Part shown: one piece after another, positions 9,780-19,916 of the stretch
How positions within the stretch are numbered: the first letter of the stretch is position 1
Layout: each line of letters begins with the position of its first letter
From: Candidatus Sulfurimonas marisnigri
GTDB taxonomy: Bacteria; Campylobacterota; Campylobacteria; Campylobacterales; Sulfurimonadaceae
NCBI RefSeq assembly: GCF_015265475.1
Contig: NZ_CP054493.1
Location: 868,001 to 932,000 of the forward strand
Length of the DNA stretch: 64,000 bases
Direction: 5' to 3'
Notes under the pieces: generated by a model
Databases searched by the model: none
The model's input: the letters and a program-made list of their open reading frames with translations, nothing else
Told to the model about the DNA's origin: nothing
Program-made: the position numbers and the translations under genes

Positions 9780-11162
9780 ATGATTCGTTCTTTTTTTTTA
9801 CTACTCTTATTTGTTATATCTCTTCAGGCACTAAGCAATAGTGAACTTTTAAATCGGGCAGATGGTTTTATGAAAACAGGTTCTCAAAGTAATCAGTTTC
9901 GTGCATATAATGACTATAAAAATCTTTATCTTAAAGCAATAATGGAAGAAGACTCCAAATTAAGAGTAAGCTCTTTGCGTGGAATAGTAAAGAGTGGAAA
10001 TAAACTTCATATAGATGTTGAGCAGTACTCAACTGAACTTAAAAAACTAACAAATAAAAAAATATATAAGAAACCAAAGTCAAATAAAAAAATCAAAAAA
10101 GCTAAAAAAATTCAGATTAAATCTTCACATAAGTTAAAATCAATTAACTGGAAAAATGGCAAGCTCGTTTTAAAGTTTGATAAAAAATTAAAAAATAATC
10201 AGATAAATTATTTTATACTCTATGATGCTAAAAAGAAAATACATAGATATGTATTTGATGTACATGCTTCAATGCTTACAAAGTCTCAAAACCTTAAAAA
10301 AGATGGCATTAGTAGGATTAAACTTGCTCAATATAAGCCAAATACTCTCAGACTTGTAATAGAGAATAGTTCAAAGGTAAAAGTAAGTTTTAAAAAAAAG
10401 AATAATAGCTTAATTGTCAGTATGAAATCAACTGCTAAAGTAAGTGAAATTGCAAAAAATTATACACAAAGAAAAGTTGATAAAACTAAAATAATTGTTA
10501 TTGATGCTGGGCATGGTGGTAAAGATCCTGGGGCAGTTGGGTATAAAAAATATAGAGAAAAAGTAGTTGTTTTTAAAATTGCAAAAGATTTGAAAAAGAT
10601 TCTTAAATCTCGTGGTTATAAAGTTTTCATGACTAGAGAAAAAGATATATTTGTAAAGCTTAGTAAAAGAACAAAGTATGCGAATAGGAAAAATGCTGAT
10701 ATATTTGTAAGCATTCATGCTAATGCAGTTGATAAAATAATTGCAGAAAAAGCTTATGGAATTGAGTGCTATTTCTTATCTCCTTCTCGTTCAGATAGAG
10801 CAAAAAGAGTTGCTGCACAAGAGAACTCAGCAGATTTAAGTGATATGAATAAATACGGAAAGAATAGTTTTTTAAATCTTTTAAATCATCATAATATACT
10901 GGCATCAAATAAACTAGCAATAGATTTACAAAGAGGAATGCTTGGTTTACTAAATAAAGAATATAAAAATGTGAAAGATGGTGGAGTTAGAGAGGGTCCG
11001 TTTTGGGTCTTAGTTGGAGCACAGATGCCATCAGTTTTAGTAGAGGTAGGTTTTATATCCAATTCACGTGAAGCTAAAAGATTGGTAAAAGATAAATATA
11101 GAAAAACTATAGCTAAAGGTTTAGCTAATGGTATAGAGAGGTATTTCGCTAACTGTAATTAA
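9780..11162 (+). CDS. N-acetylmuramoyl-L-alanine amidase (AmiC type)
   Basis: A 460-residue exported amidase that cleaves the peptide stem from peptidoglycan during cell separation. It has an N-terminal signal peptide (about 1-18), a lysine-rich linker, an AMIN-like targeting domain (about 115-215) and a C-terminal Amidase_3 zinc domain (about 235-455). Zinc ligands are visible: His in IDAGHGGKDPGA, Glu in YREKVV and His in SIHANA; the catalytic Glu is in VLVEVGFISN. It ends the pyrH operon. Confidence 0.93.
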   Translation: MIRSFFLLLLFVISLQALSNSELLNRADGFMKTGSQSNQFRAYNDYKNLYLKAIMEEDSKLRVSSLRGIVKSGNKLHIDVEQYSTELKKLTNKKIYKKPKSNKKIKKAKKIQIKSSHKLKSINWKNGKLVLKFDKKLKNNQINYFILYDAKKKIHRYVFDVHASMLTKSQNLKKDGISRIKLAQYKPNTLRLVIENSSKVKVSFKKKNNSLIVSMKSTAKVSEIAKNYTQRKVDKTKIIVIDAGHGGKDPGAVGYKKYREKVVVFKIAKDLKKILKSRGYKVFMTREKDIFVKLSKRTKYANRKNADIFVSIHANAVDKIIAEKAYGIECYFLSPSRSDRAKRVAAQENSADLSDMNKYGKNSFLNLLNHHNILASNKLAIDLQRGMLGLLNKEYKNVKDGGVREGPFWVLVGAQMPSVLVEVGFISNSREAKRLVKDKYRKTIAKGLANGIERYFANCN

Positions 11163-11206
11163 TTTAATCAGGTGTAGTTGCGAAATCCATTTTTTTATAT
11201 AGTTTT

Positions 11207-12274
11207 TTAAGACTCTTTTTTGTAGTCCAAATCACCAGCTCTTGATTCTTTTTCATCAATTATTCTTTGAATCTGTTGTTTCACCTTATCATATCTATAT
11301 TGCTCTTTAAACCCAATAATACGTCCACCAGCTGCATTCGGATGTCCCCCACCATTAGCCCATTCTTTTGATATTTGAGAAACACTCACTTTGTTATTTG
11401 CTCTTAGGCTCATAGTTCCTCTATAACTAACATCTACTATAAAATCATACTCTGGGTATGTTAATAAGAATCCATTTCCAACTATAGATGTATTTCCAAC
11501 ACCATAACTCAAAAATCCTTTGTAGCCTTTGTAGTAAATAGTTTTTTCGTCTCTTGCTTGACCTAAAAGGTCAACTATAAATGTTGTTGCTAGATTGTCA
11601 AGTGTATCATCTTCATTTTTTTTGAAAAATTCTTTTTTTAACATGTGTATTTTTTCATCTAAAACTATCGGAGCATTTTCTTCATCTATGTATTTAACAG
11701 CTTCCATAAGAAGAGATATTTTATAGTTATTATCCACTTTTGCAAACATAACTTTGTTTAGTTCTCTTGTCTCTGTGACAAGTCTCATACAAACTTTACC
11801 ATACTCAAAGTTTTCTTTTTCTTCCATTTTCCATAGATCAACAGCATTTACTACATTAACAAACTTATTCATCCACGATGGTTCATTTAATTCGAAGTGC
11901 TCTTTTGCATAGTCATAAGTTATTTTTGTTGCACATCTCTGTGTATCAAGAAAATACCACTCATATTTATTTGCACTGTCTTCTCCACTTCCATGATGAT
12001 CTAGTAAAATTAAATCTATTTTATCATTTTTACTTACTTCATTATTTAGCCATCTTGACTCATCAGCAGTTAGATTTAAATCAGTTATTAAAATTGTAGC
12101 ATTAGAATTTTGAGTTTTAATATTTTCTAAAATCACTTCTAATGTTTGTTTTACTTCAGCACCATAATTAGCGTTGTAGTTAAATAGTTTATATGGAGTA
12201 GACCTCATAACAAGTTGGCAGCTGTAGCCATCAAGATCTGTGTGTGAAAGATGGTGAATTATTTTAGTAGTCAT
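11207..12274 (-). CDS. DHH family phosphoesterase
   Basis: A 355-residue cytoplasmic DHH-DHHA1 protein. Metal-binding motifs are HTDLDG near residue 11, DLN near 66, the signature LLDHHGSGED near 92, and DLW near 145. The C-terminal DHHA1 substrate domain ends with GGGHPNAAGGRI. Such proteins hydrolyse short RNA or cyclic dinucleotides; this one resembles the group found beside flhA in Helicobacter (from memory), with no settled substrate. It lies 13 bases downstream of flhA on the same strand. Confidence 0.85.
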   Translation of the reverse strand: MTTKIIHHLSHTDLDGYSCQLVMRSTPYKLFNYNANYGAEVKQTLEVILENIKTQNSNATILITDLNLTADESRWLNNEVSKNDKIDLILLDHHGSGEDSANKYEWYFLDTQRCATKITYDYAKEHFELNEPSWMNKFVNVVNAVDLWKMEEKENFEYGKVCMRLVTETRELNKVMFAKVDNNYKISLLMEAVKYIDEENAPIVLDEKIHMLKKEFFKKNEDDTLDNLATTFIVDLLGQARDEKTIYYKGYKGFLSYGVGNTSIVGNGFLLTYPEYDFIVDVSYRGTMSLRANNKVSVSQISKEWANGGGHPNAAGGRIIGFKEQYRYDKVKQQIQRIIDEKESRAGDLDYKKES

Positions 12275-12287
12275 TTTTTTCCTTAAA

Positions 12288-14462
12288 TTATTTGTCTTGT
12301 TCTGTAATTGATATTGAACCCATTACTTCAAATGTTGCACTTGAGTCTATCTCTGCATGTGAGAGAACAACAACATCAAGAGAAAATCTCTCAAATATCT
12401 CTGCAATTCCTTTTCTAAGCTGTGGGTCAACTATTATTACGACTGGTGACACACCTTTTTGTAATAGTTCAGCTGCTTTTGTGCTTGTTGCTTGCACAAG
12501 AGCATTTATCTCACCAACATTTAGAAGAAGATTTCTTGTTCCATCTTGTTCTTGTGATTTTTCTAACATTAACTGCTCAGACGATGTATCAAATGTTAGA
12601 AGCCTTATAACTCCGTCTTCACCTGAATACATTTTAGTGATAATACGTGAAAGTCTAGCACGAACTTGTTCTGTTATTACGTCTACATTTTTAGTAAACT
12701 CTGCTATATCTGCAATAGTCTCTAATATCGTAAGCATATCTTTAAGCGGTATCTTTTCATGTAAAAGAGATTTTAAAATTCTTTGTATAAGTCCAATGGA
12801 TGCAACTTTTTGTACGTCATCAATAATAACAGGAAAATCATTTTTAATTTTATCAATAAGTGTTTGAACCTCTTGGCGAGTAAGAAGGTCCTCAGCATTC
12901 TTTTTAACTAGCTCACTCATGTGGGTAGATATAACGGTTGAAGGATCAACAACGGTGTATCCATTTATTATGGCATCCTCTTTTTCCTGAGGGAGTATCC
13001 ATATTGCGTCAAGTCCAAAAGCTGGTTCTTTTGTTGCCTCTCCAGTTATTTCACCTGTTGCCATTCCGCTATCCATAGCTAAAAACTTATCAGGCATAAT
13101 CATACCTTCACCTATAGAGATACCTTTTAGAAGTATTTGGTATTGTTGAGGCTGTAGATGCAAATTATCTCTAATACGAACTTGAGGCATTAAAAAGCCA
13201 AAATCTGATGCAATCTTACGTCTCATGGAACGAATACGCTCAAGTAAGTCACCACCTTGAGATTTGTCTGCTAAACGGATGAGTTGATACCCAAGTGTTA
13301 GCTCTAACATCTCAACTTTTAGTATATCTTCTAGTGCTGTTTCTTCCTCTTTTGCAATCTCTTCATTTGTTTTCTCCGGCCTAGCTTTTTCTTTATCTTC
13401 TTGTTCTTTAGTTTTAGATGATAGTTTATTGCCAGCATTAAGTATAGTAAGCTCACCTCTTTCATATTTATATATTGACCAGCCAAGACCGGCAAATAAA
13501 ATTCCAACAAATCCCATAGAAGCTGTTGGAAGACCAGGAACTAAGGCAAATAAAATCATAATGAAACCAACAATCATCATAATTTTTGCATTTCCAACCA
13601 TTTGGTTGATCGCACCATCTGCAAAGTTGTCACCTTCACCAGAGGAGCGTGTTATCATAATACCTGTTGCAGTTGAGATTATAAGTGCAGGTATCTGACC
13701 AACTAAACCATCACCAATAGTTAATAGTGTAAATGTTGAGGCACTATCTCCTACACTCATATCATTTTGAAAAACACCGATTAAAAAACCACCGATTATA
13801 TTGATAAGTGTAATGATAATACCAGCAACAGCATCACCTTTTACAAACTTACTAGAACCATCCATAGCTCCATAAAAGTTTGCATCTTGAAGAATTTCAG
13901 CACGACGCTGTTTTGCCTCAGCATCATCAATAAGTCCTGCGTTTAAGTCTGCATCAACTGCCATTTGTTTACCAGGCATTGAGTCAAGTGTAAAACGAGC
14001 AGCAACTTCTGCAACCCTTGTTGAACCCTTTGTAATAACCATAAAGTTGATAAGAACTAAAATAGAAAAAACTATAATACCAATAACAAAGTTTCCTCCA
14101 ACAACAAAGTCTCCAAAGCTGGTAATAATGCTACTTACAGCATCTGGACCATTACTTCCTTCACTTAAAATCATCCTCGTTGTTGCTATGTTTAGAGATA
14201 GTCTAAATAGGGTAAGGATAAGTATAAGGGTTGGAAATGTTGTTAGGTCTGTTGGTTTTGGTACATAAAGTGAAATAAGTAAAATTAGTACAGCTAAAGC
14301 CATAGAGATGGTTAAAAGGACATCTAGCATAGCAGATGGTAAAGGGACAATAATAATTGCCAAAATTGCCATAACAAAGATAACAACACTTAAATCTTTT
14401 TGACCAAGTAAAAAGTTTAGTGTTATACCTATTTGTTGTCTTGTTGTATATTTTTTTGCCAA
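12288..14462 (-). CDS. flhA: Flagellar export apparatus protein FlhA
   Basis: A 724-residue core component of the flagellar type III export gate. The N-terminal 350 residues carry about eight membrane helices, including the [10 protein letters not shown] and [16 protein letters not shown] stretches and the conserved cytoplasmic FHIPEP-type loop ([20 protein letters not shown]). A linker rich in Glu and Lys (about 350-380) leads to the large cytoplasmic domain that docks chaperone-substrate complexes. Complete at both ends. It is transcribed away from rpsO with the Rrf2 gene upstream and the DHH gene downstream. Confidence 0.97.
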   Translation of the reverse strand: MAKKYTTRQQIGITLNFLLGQKDLSVVIFVMAILAIIIVPLPSAMLDVLLTISMALAVLILLISLYVPKPTDLTTFPTLILILTLFRLSLNIATTRMILSEGSNGPDAVSSIITSFGDFVVGGNFVIGIIVFSILVLINFMVITKGSTRVAEVAARFTLDSMPGKQMAVDADLNAGLIDDAEAKQRRAEILQDANFYGAMDGSSKFVKGDAVAGIIITLINIIGGFLIGVFQNDMSVGDSASTFTLLTIGDGLVGQIPALIISTATGIMITRSSGEGDNFADGAINQMVGNAKIMMIVGFIMILFALVPGLPTASMGFVGILFAGLGWSIYKYERGELTILNAGNKLSSKTKEQEDKEKARPEKTNEEIAKEEETALEDILKVEMLELTLGYQLIRLADKSQGGDLLERIRSMRRKIASDFGFLMPQVRIRDNLHLQPQQYQILLKGISIGEGMIMPDKFLAMDSGMATGEITGEATKEPAFGLDAIWILPQEKEDAIINGYTVVDPSTVISTHMSELVKKNAEDLLTRQEVQTLIDKIKNDFPVIIDDVQKVASIGLIQRILKSLLHEKIPLKDMLTILETIADIAEFTKNVDVITEQVRARLSRIITKMYSGEDGVIRLLTFDTSSEQLMLEKSQEQDGTRNLLLNVGEINALVQATSTKAAELLQKGVSPVVIIVDPQLRKGIAEIFERFSLDVVVLSHAEIDSSATFEVMGSISITEQDK

Positions 14463-14516
14463 GCTCTATGCCTCTGCTTATTTTAAAACTATAAGAGTTA
14501 TGTACATGTAATATAA

Positions 14517-14921
14517 TTACTTTTTAAGAATATCAGCTAAAGTCATTTCTGCTAAAAATGAGTCTATTTTTATTTGAAGTTTACTTAAAAAAGGCCAAAT
14601 GGAGCATAGGTGAGCTTTTTCTGAAGGGCAATCAACTTCTGATATTGAGCAATCAAAAACAGTCGGAGTTTTACCCTCCACACAAGCCATAACTTGCAAC
14701 ATATTTATATCTTCAGGGTCAAGCAAAAGAGCAAAACCGCCATTTACACCTTTGTATGACTTTAGTATCTTTGACTTGGCTAGAGATTGTAGGATTTTTG
14801 CTAAAAAACTTTTAGGTATAGATAGCTGCTTAGATAGCGTTTCACTGTCCATTGGAGAATCTGCTTTAGACAAAACTATTAGAGAGAGAATCGCATATTC
14901 ACTAGCACGAGTTATTAACAT
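14517..14921 (-). CDS. Rrf2 family transcriptional regulator
   Basis: A 134-residue Rrf2 protein with the winged-helix start (RASEYAILSLIVLSK), recognition helix around 33-50 and wing with GVNGGFALL. The cysteine region has four Cys (about residues 79, 91, 97 and 106), enough for a 2Fe-2S or 4Fe-4S cluster. It differs clearly from the regulator at 968-1381. It sits upstream of flhA on the same strand and divergent from rpsO; the same placement is known to me from Campylobacter. Its targets are unknown, and control of flhA is only a suggestion from position. Confidence 0.85.
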   Translation of the reverse strand: MLITRASEYAILSLIVLSKADSPMDSETLSKQLSIPKSFLAKILQSLAKSKILKSYKGVNGGFALLLDPEDINMLQVMACVEGKTPTVFDCSISEVDCPSEKAHLCSIWPFLSKLQIKIDSFLAEMTLADILKK

Positions 14922-14965
14922 ATTATTACTTTAAAATTATATTTTTAAGATTATATCAAAAGAAG

Positions 14966-14995
14966 TTGAAACAAAGGAAATAATTTAGATATAAT
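14966..14995 (+). promoter_or_regulatory. Sigma-70 promoter of rpsO
   Basis: TTGAAA at 14966-14971 and TATAAT at 14990-14995 separated by 18 bp, pointing at rpsO. Transcription would begin near 15002 and give a leader of about 55 bases ending in a strong GGAGG at 15048-15052. Confidence 0.7.
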
Positions 14996-15057
14996 TCCAG
15001 TTCAACTTTATACGCTTAAGTGTAAATGTTAGATTAACATACCTTTTGGAGGCTATT

Positions 15058-15333
15058 ATGGCTTTAAATTCGGCTAAAATACAAGAACTAGTTACTACAT
15101 ATGGTCGCAAAGAAAATGACACTGGTTCAAGTGAAGTTCAAATTGCACTATTAACAGAGAGAATCAGAGATTTAACTGAACATTTGAAAATATTCAAAAA
15201 AGATCACGCATCTAGACTTGGTTTATTAAAACTAGTTGGTCAGCGTCGTCGTTTGATGAAATATTTCAAAAGAAAAGATAAAAATTCTTATCTTAAACTA
15301 GTAGAAGATTTAGGTATTCGCGATAATATCTAA
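15058..15333 (+). CDS. rpsO: 30S ribosomal protein S15
   Basis: A 91-residue S15, a primary 16S rRNA-binding protein of the small subunit. It has the family signatures [17 protein letters not shown] and [19 protein letters not shown]. The frame is open four codons upstream to a TTG at 15046, but the GGAGG sequence lies inside that extension and is correctly spaced for the ATG at 15058, and S15 proteins begin [10 protein letters not shown]-like. Monocistronic, with its own promoter and terminator. Confidence 0.97.
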   Translation: MALNSAKIQELVTTYGRKENDTGSSEVQIALLTERIRDLTEHLKIFKKDHASRLGLLKLVGQRRRLMKYFKRKDKNSYLKLVEDLGIRDNI

Positions 15334-15350
15334 TTTATATCTAGCATATT

Positions 15351-15371
15351 CAACCGAGTTTTACTCGGTTG
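15351..15371. terminator. Hairpin between convergent rpsO and kdsB
   Basis: A perfect 9-bp stem (CAACCGAGT / ACTCGGTTG) with a TTT loop, placed 17 bases after the rpsO stop and 18 bases before the kdsB end on the other strand. It can serve both convergent genes. The T-run after it is weak on both strands. Confidence 0.75.
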
Positions 15372-15389
15372 TCATTTAAAGTAAAATAC

Positions 15390-16106
15390 CTAAAGAAAAA
15401 TCTCTATAGCTCTATCCAAATCCTCTTTTGTATCAATCCCAAACCCAGTACTAGCGACCTTAACCATAGTTATCTTTTTTTGGTGATAAATTGCACGAAG
15501 TTGTTCCAGTTTCTCTATGTCTTCTATCGGTGCATCATTAAGGTTGCAAAACTCTTTAAGACTCTTTTTGGTAAATCCATAAATACCAATATGACCAAAA
15601 TATTTGGCACCTCCTCCTTGATTAAAAGGTATTTTTGCACGAGAAAAATATATGGCATTGTCTTGGCCGTCTAAAACAACTTTTACAAGGTTTGGGTCTT
15701 CGGCGGATTCAGCATTTATAGAGTTATAACAACTTCCCATGATGAAACTCTCGTTGTTATTTTGAAGAGTTTTAAGTCTGTTTATAAGAGACTCAACAAC
15801 TTCAGGCTCAATAAAAGGCTCATCAGCTTGAACATTTATTATAAGTTCATTATCATCTACATTTAAAATATTTGCACACTCATTTATGCGGTCTGTACCA
15901 CTTTTATGTGTTGTAGATGTGAGCATTGCTTCCACTCCATGCTCTTTACATGTAGAGATAATTAGTTCATCATCTGCTGCAACTACTACTCTGTCTAAGT
16001 GAGCTACTCTTTTAGCTGTTCTTATAACCATAGGTAATCCACCAATATCTTCAAGTACTTTTTGTGGAAATCTTGTTGAGGCCAATCTAGCTGGAATAAT
16101 AATCAT
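15390..16106 (-). CDS. kdsB: 3-deoxy-manno-octulosonate cytidylyltransferase
   Basis: A 238-residue CMP-Kdo synthetase that activates Kdo for the lipopolysaccharide inner core. Recognised by the N-terminal nucleotide-binding IIPARLASTRFPQK, the KSGTDRINE motif, NVQADEPFI, and the HIGIYGF strand. Length matches the family. It converges on rpsO and diverges from the methyltransferase gene at 16170. Confidence 0.95.
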   Translation of the reverse strand: MIIIPARLASTRFPQKVLEDIGGLPMVIRTAKRVAHLDRVVVAADDELIISTCKEHGVEAMLTSTTHKSGTDRINECANILNVDDNELIINVQADEPFIEPEVVESLINRLKTLQNNNESFIMGSCYNSINAESAEDPNLVKVVLDGQDNAIYFSRAKIPFNQGGGAKYFGHIGIYGFTKKSLKEFCNLNDAPIEDIEKLEQLRAIYHQKKITMVKVASTGFGIDTKEDLDRAIEIFL

Positions 16107-16169
16107 TTAATGCCTTTATTTAATTGCTTTGAGATATAATTCCATAATTATACTAAAAAAGGTTTTCTT

Positions 16170-16865
16170 TTGCTTCTTTATCAGCCAGAGTCAGGTTATT
16201 GTTACAATAGTGATTCTGTTTTTTTATACGATTTCATATCATCTTTTAAACCTCGCGGAAGAGTTTTGGATGTTGGAGCAGGGTGTGGAGTTGTAGGACT
16301 TTTAGTTGCTAGAGATAATCCAAAAGTGGAATTAGAAGCTGTAGAGAAACAAGATGTCTTTATAAAGTATGCAACAATAAATGCCAGAGTCAATAAAATA
16401 GAGTATAAGTTGCATAAAAAAGATTTTTTAGAACTCGATGAAGATACAAAGTATGACTATGTTATCTCTAACCCTCCTTTTTATCATGATGGCGTAACTA
16501 AAAGTGAAAATGAGATGTTGTTTAATGCAAGGTATAATGTAAACTTACCATTAAAAGAGTTTTTTAAAAAAATTTCAAGAGTTTTAAAACCAAACTCTCA
16601 CTTTATTTTCTGTTATGATGCATCTCAGTTTGGATTGATTTGTTCGGAACTTGATTATGCAAAAATGAGAGTTGTAGATGTTCAGTTTGTACATCCTAAA
16701 GCAGATAGAGTTGCATCGCTAGTTATGGTTCATGCTAGAAATGGATCAAAGTCACTTATGAAAGTTTGGCCGCCATTTATTAGTTTTGATGGGGCAGAGT
16801 TTAGTGATATGGCTAAAAATATTTATAAAAAAGCACAAACGCAGAGTATAAAATGTCAAATATAG
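16170..16865 (+). CDS. Class I SAM methyltransferase, TrmN6/YfiC-like
   Basis: A 231-residue Rossmann methyltransferase with motif I VLDVGAGCGVVGL (about 31-43) and the N6-adenine/amino methyltransferase motif NPPFY near residue 108. It resembles YfiC/TrmN6, which methylates A37 of tRNA-Val, a family whose N-terminus starts with a QPxxGY-type motif, as seen here. The start is TTG, preceded by AAAGG about seven bases away. The gene begins a tightly overlapping operon (its last 13 bases overlap the YkgJ gene). Confidence 0.8.
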   Translation: MLLYQPESGYCYNSDSVFLYDFISSFKPRGRVLDVGAGCGVVGLLVARDNPKVELEAVEKQDVFIKYATINARVNKIEYKLHKKDFLELDEDTKYDYVISNPPFYHDGVTKSENEMLFNARYNVNLPLKEFFKKISRVLKPNSHFIFCYDASQFGLICSELDYAKMRVVDVQFVHPKADRVASLVMVHARNGSKSLMKVWPPFISFDGAEFSDMAKNIYKKAQTQSIKCQI

Positions 16866-17233
16866 TAAAAAAAGATGGATACAGCTACTCATTTGATGCT
16901 AACGCATGTTCTACATGTAAAGGCAAATGTTGTACAGGTGAGAGTGGATATATATATGTAACAAAGGCAGAAATAGAAAGTATTTCTAAGCTGTTAAATT
17001 TAGATATTAAAGATTTTGTACAAGAATATCTTTTTAAAAAACTTTATAAATACTCAATTAAAGAGAAAAAATTTGGTGAAAACTATGAATGTATATTTTA
17101 TGATAGAGAGTCAAATGGCTGTAACATATATGACGCAAGACCATTGCAGTGTAGAACTTTCCCTTTTTGGGACTATTTTAAACAAAGAGTTGATGAATTG
17201 AAATTAGAATGTCCGGGAGTTATTGATGTTTAA
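16853..17233 (+). CDS. YkgJ-type cysteine cluster protein
   Basis: A 126-residue protein of the CxxCxxCC family. Cysteines cluster as CSTCKGKCC at about 19-27, followed by C in EYTHE-type position (ECIFYD), then CNIYDARPLQCRTFPF, the family hallmark thought to bind zinc or iron. Function is not established in the family. It overlaps the methyltransferase upstream and the lipoprotein gene downstream, so all three are translated together. Confidence 0.85.
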   Translation: MSNIVKKDGYSYSFDANACSTCKGKCCTGESGYIYVTKAEIESISKLLNLDIKDFVQEYLFKKLYKYSIKEKKFGENYECIFYDRESNGCNIYDARPLQCRTFPFWDYFKQRVDELKLECPGVIDV

Positions 17234-18512
17234 TTATGTAAAATTATTTACATTATTTGTTCTGTTGACGATTTTATCTGGCTGTGGTGCAAGACCATCC
17301 GCTGAAATAAAAGGTCATGAAAAAATTTTTGAAAATGAAGATTTATATATTATGTTTGCACTTAGAGCTGAACAAATAAAGGATTACAATGCATCATCTA
17401 GTATATTTAATACTTTGTATAAAGAATCAAATAAAGATGAATATTTTTATCGCTCTGTACAAAATGATTTAGCAGCTGGTGAAAATTATAGAGCTATAGC
17501 AAGAATTGATAAAGTTATATCCGAAGAAATTGAAAATTTTGCACTTGTTCGACTTAAAATTATTGCTTTAATAAAACTGGACAGAATAGATGAAGCAAAA
17601 GAATTGGCTATAAAGCTTGTAGAGAAATCTAAAGAGATAGATGATTATCTTTTAGTCAGTGAAATCTATGTTAAAGAAAAAGAGTTTGACTTGGCTGTTA
17701 AATATCTAGAAAGTGCTTATATTAAGGACTTTAATGAAAAAATACTAGATAAAATAGCGATTGTGTTATATGTAAATCTTCAAAGAAAAAAAGATGCTAT
17801 AGCACAGCTGGAGTCTCACTCAAGGATTCGTGGGTGTACTAAACTTATTTGTGCGAGACTCATTGGCTTTTATAGTAATGAAAATAATATTGATGGACTT
17901 TTATCTACTTATTTGAGAGTCTATAAAATAGATTCAAATAAAGAAATAGCAAAAAAAATAGTTCAGATTTATGGGTACAAAAAAGAATATCTTAATATGA
18001 TGAACTTTTTAGTTGAGAGTAAAACTGATAATGAACTACTTCTGCAACTTTTTATACAGCTAAAAGAATATAAAAAAGCATCACTTTTAGCAGAAAAACT
18101 TTATAAAGAGGGTGCCGATATTGCTTACTTAGGACAAAGCGCTATTTTTGAGTATGAAAGTAGCAGTGATAAAAATGATAAAAAGATGCAAAAAAGTATT
18201 ATAAGAAAACTTGAAGATGTTATAAAAATAAGAAATGAAGGTCTTTATTTGAATTATCTTGGTTATCTTCTTATAGATCATGAAATAGATGTTGAAAAGG
18301 GAATATATTACGTTAAGGAAGCACTAAAAATAGAAGCAAATTCAGCATATTATCTTGACTCTTTGGCTTGGGGATATTATAAACTAGGAAAATGTAAAAG
18401 AGCTAAAAAGATAATAGACAAAGTTGCTAAAATGAAAGGTAACGACAATCCTGAAGTTATTAAACATATAAAGATGATAAAAAACTGTAAAAAAGGTAAA
18501 AATAAAAAATGA
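17226..18512 (+). CDS. TPR-containing lipoprotein
   Basis: A 428-residue exported lipoprotein. A signal sequence with lipobox LSGC ends at about residue 20, so the mature protein is lipid-anchored. The rest is helical and organised as tetratricopeptide repeats (clear units near 360-410: [13 protein letters not shown] and [15 protein letters not shown]). Likely a scaffold in the cell envelope; partner unknown. I chose the ATG at 17226 (GGGAG upstream) over the TTG one codon earlier. It overlaps the YkgJ gene by 8 bases and trpC by 4. Confidence 0.8.
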   Translation: MFNYVKLFTLFVLLTILSGCGARPSAEIKGHEKIFENEDLYIMFALRAEQIKDYNASSSIFNTLYKESNKDEYFYRSVQNDLAAGENYRAIARIDKVISEEIENFALVRLKIIALIKLDRIDEAKELAIKLVEKSKEIDDYLLVSEIYVKEKEFDLAVKYLESAYIKDFNEKILDKIAIVLYVNLQRKKDAIAQLESHSRIRGCTKLICARLIGFYSNENNIDGLLSTYLRVYKIDSNKEIAKKIVQIYGYKKEYLNMMNFLVESKTDNELLLQLFIQLKEYKKASLLAEKLYKEGADIAYLGQSAIFEYESSSDKNDKKMQKSIIRKLEDVIKIRNEGLYLNYLGYLLIDHEIDVEKGIYYVKEALKIEANSAYYLDSLAWGYYKLGKCKRAKKIIDKVAKMKGNDNPEVIKHIKMIKNCKKGKNKK

Positions 18513-19294
18513 TTTTAGATGATATTATCAAAAGAACTAAAGAAGATTTAGTAAAAAGAGAAAAAGAGTTTTCACTTGATTGGCTTGGTCGCTCACTGGC
18601 TTTTAATGCGCGTGCTCCAAGAGATGTAATTCCATACTTAAAAGCTACAGAAGAGGATCCTTATAGAATTATTGCAGAGGTGAAAAAAGCTTCACCATCA
18701 AAAGGTGTTATTCGCGAGAATTTTGACCCTTTGGCAATAGCTCAATCTTATGAAAGAGGTGGAGCCAGTGCAATCTCTATTTTAACTGAACCACATTTTT
18801 TTCAGGGTAGTCTGGATTATCTTGGAGGAATAAGAAGATATGTTGGCATTCCTCTTCTTAGAAAAGATTTTATAGTTTCAAAGTATCAAATTTTAGAAGC
18901 CATGGTTCATGGGGCTGATTTTATTTTGCTTATAGCAGCAGCATTGTCAAAAAAAGAGTTAAAAGAACTTTTAGCATATACAAGACATCTTGGTATGGAA
19001 GCATTGGTAGAAGTTCACGATAAGCCAGATTTAGTAAAAGCTATATATGCTGGCAGTGATATCATTGGAATTAATCATAGAAATCTTCAAACATTTGAAA
19101 TGAATATGAATTTATCATATGAATTAATACCTTTGATTCCAAATGGTAAAATAATTGTTGCAGAGAGTGGGATATATGAGCATGGACAGCTTGAAGATTT
19201 AAGTAAAGCTGGTGTAGATGCATTTTTGGTTGGTGAATCTTTAATGCGACAGGATAACGAAGAAGAGGCTTTACGAAAGTTAAAATTCGGATAA
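18509..19294 (+). CDS. trpC: Indole-3-glycerol phosphate synthase
   Basis: A 261-residue TIM-barrel enzyme that closes the indole ring in tryptophan synthesis. Diagnostic stretches: [53 protein letters not shown] and VAESGI. It is monofunctional, not fused to TrpF. It is separate from other trp genes and sits at the end of an operon of unrelated function, overlapping the lipoprotein stop by four bases (ATGA). Confidence 0.95.
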   Translation: MILDDIIKRTKEDLVKREKEFSLDWLGRSLAFNARAPRDVIPYLKATEEDPYRIIAEVKKASPSKGVIRENFDPLAIAQSYERGGASAISILTEPHFFQGSLDYLGGIRRYVGIPLLRKDFIVSKYQILEAMVHGADFILLIAAALSKKELKELLAYTRHLGMEALVEVHDKPDLVKAIYAGSDIIGINHRNLQTFEMNMNLSYELIPLIPNGKIIVAESGIYEHGQLEDLSKAGVDAFLVGESLMRQDNEEEALRKLKFG

Positions 19295-19320
19295 AAGTTA
19301 TTTTACAGTATATAAACTCT

Positions 19321-19393
19321 GAGCTTTTCATAAAGCTCAAGCTTTAGTGACCACAGCGGTCCAAGCGAAGCTGAAGGAATTATTTCCTTTAGC
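19321..19393 (+). repeat. Intergenic hairpin element, copy A
   Basis: First of four related intergenic elements. It begins with a 7-bp hairpin (GAGCTTT/AAAGCTC, 19321-19338), then the conserved decamer AGCTTTAGTG, then a small hairpin GACC-ACAGC-GGTC (19349-19361) followed by AAGCGAAG. A further 10-bp hairpin with one G-T pair (19370-19393) follows only in this copy. It lies between the ends of trpC and the convergent YqeY gene, downstream of trpC in the same orientation. Confidence 0.65.
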
Positions 19394-19396
19394 GGA

Positions 19397-19840
19397 CTAA
19401 CCTAATAAACTCTTAGCACACTCGTTAATTCTTTTTCCATCAGCTTTCCCTGATAGCTCTTTTGAAGCCATACCCATAACTTTTCCAATATCTTTAATAG
19501 TTGTTGCCCCAACTTTAGAAATTATTTCTTTAATTGCAGTTGAGAGTTCATCACTACTAAATTGTGCCGGTAAATATGGAGTATAAATAGAAATTTCATA
19601 AAGTTCTATTTGCATTAAATCATCACGGCCAGCATCTTTATATTGAGTTGCTGAATCATTTCTTTTTTTAACCTGAGTCTGTATTATTTTAATTACATCT
19701 TCATCGCTTAGCTCTTTTCTCTCATCGACTTCTACTTGTTTAAAAGCACTTGTAAGAAGTCTAAGGGCATCTCTTTTTTTTGTCTCTTTTGCTTTCATAG
19801 CATATTTTACTTCTTGATTAATCGTATCTCTTAAATTCAT
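19397..19840 (-). CDS. GatB/YqeY domain protein
   Basis: A 147-residue protein consisting of the YqeY helical domain alone, the same domain as at the C-terminus of GatB in the amidotransferase. Recognised by the N-terminal KETKKRDALRLL, the central YLPAQFSSDEL and GKVMG...SGKADGKRIN motifs. Stand-alone members are linked to tRNA metabolism without a proven reaction. Size is typical. It is single-gene, convergent with trpC and divergent from flgH. Confidence 0.88.
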   Translation of the reverse strand: MNLRDTINQEVKYAMKAKETKKRDALRLLTSAFKQVEVDERKELSDEDVIKIIQTQVKKRNDSATQYKDAGRDDLMQIELYEISIYTPYLPAQFSSDELSTAIKEIISKVGATTIKDIGKVMGMASKELSGKADGKRINECAKSLLG

Positions 19841-19856
19841 AATAAATTTACCTTTG

Positions 19857-19874
19857 TTTGGAACTATATTTGCT
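19857..19874 (+). promoter_or_regulatory. Sigma-54 (RpoN) promoter of flgH
   Basis: TTTGGAAC at 19857-19864 and TTTGCT ending at 19874. The invariant GG (19860-19861) and GC (19872-19873) are separated by exactly 10 bases, matching the -24/-12 spacing, and the wording matches the Campylobacter form of the consensus (TTTGGAAC...TTTGCT). Transcription would start near 19885, about 30 bases before flgH. In this phylum rod, ring and hook genes are RpoN-dependent, so the placement is as expected. Confidence 0.85.
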
Positions 19875-19916
19875 AGTATTATAACTAAATAAACACCTTA
19901 AATTAGAGAGAAAACA

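Noticed and set aside
12292-12867. Long open frame antisense to the flhA C-terminal part.
   Set aside because: Lies wholly inside flhA on the opposite strand, has low-complexity Ser/Thr/Ile composition and no family motif: a shadow of the real gene.
15046-15057. Upstream TTG as the start of rpsO.
   Set aside because: The ribosome-binding GGAGG lies inside this extension and S15 proteins start at the later ATG.
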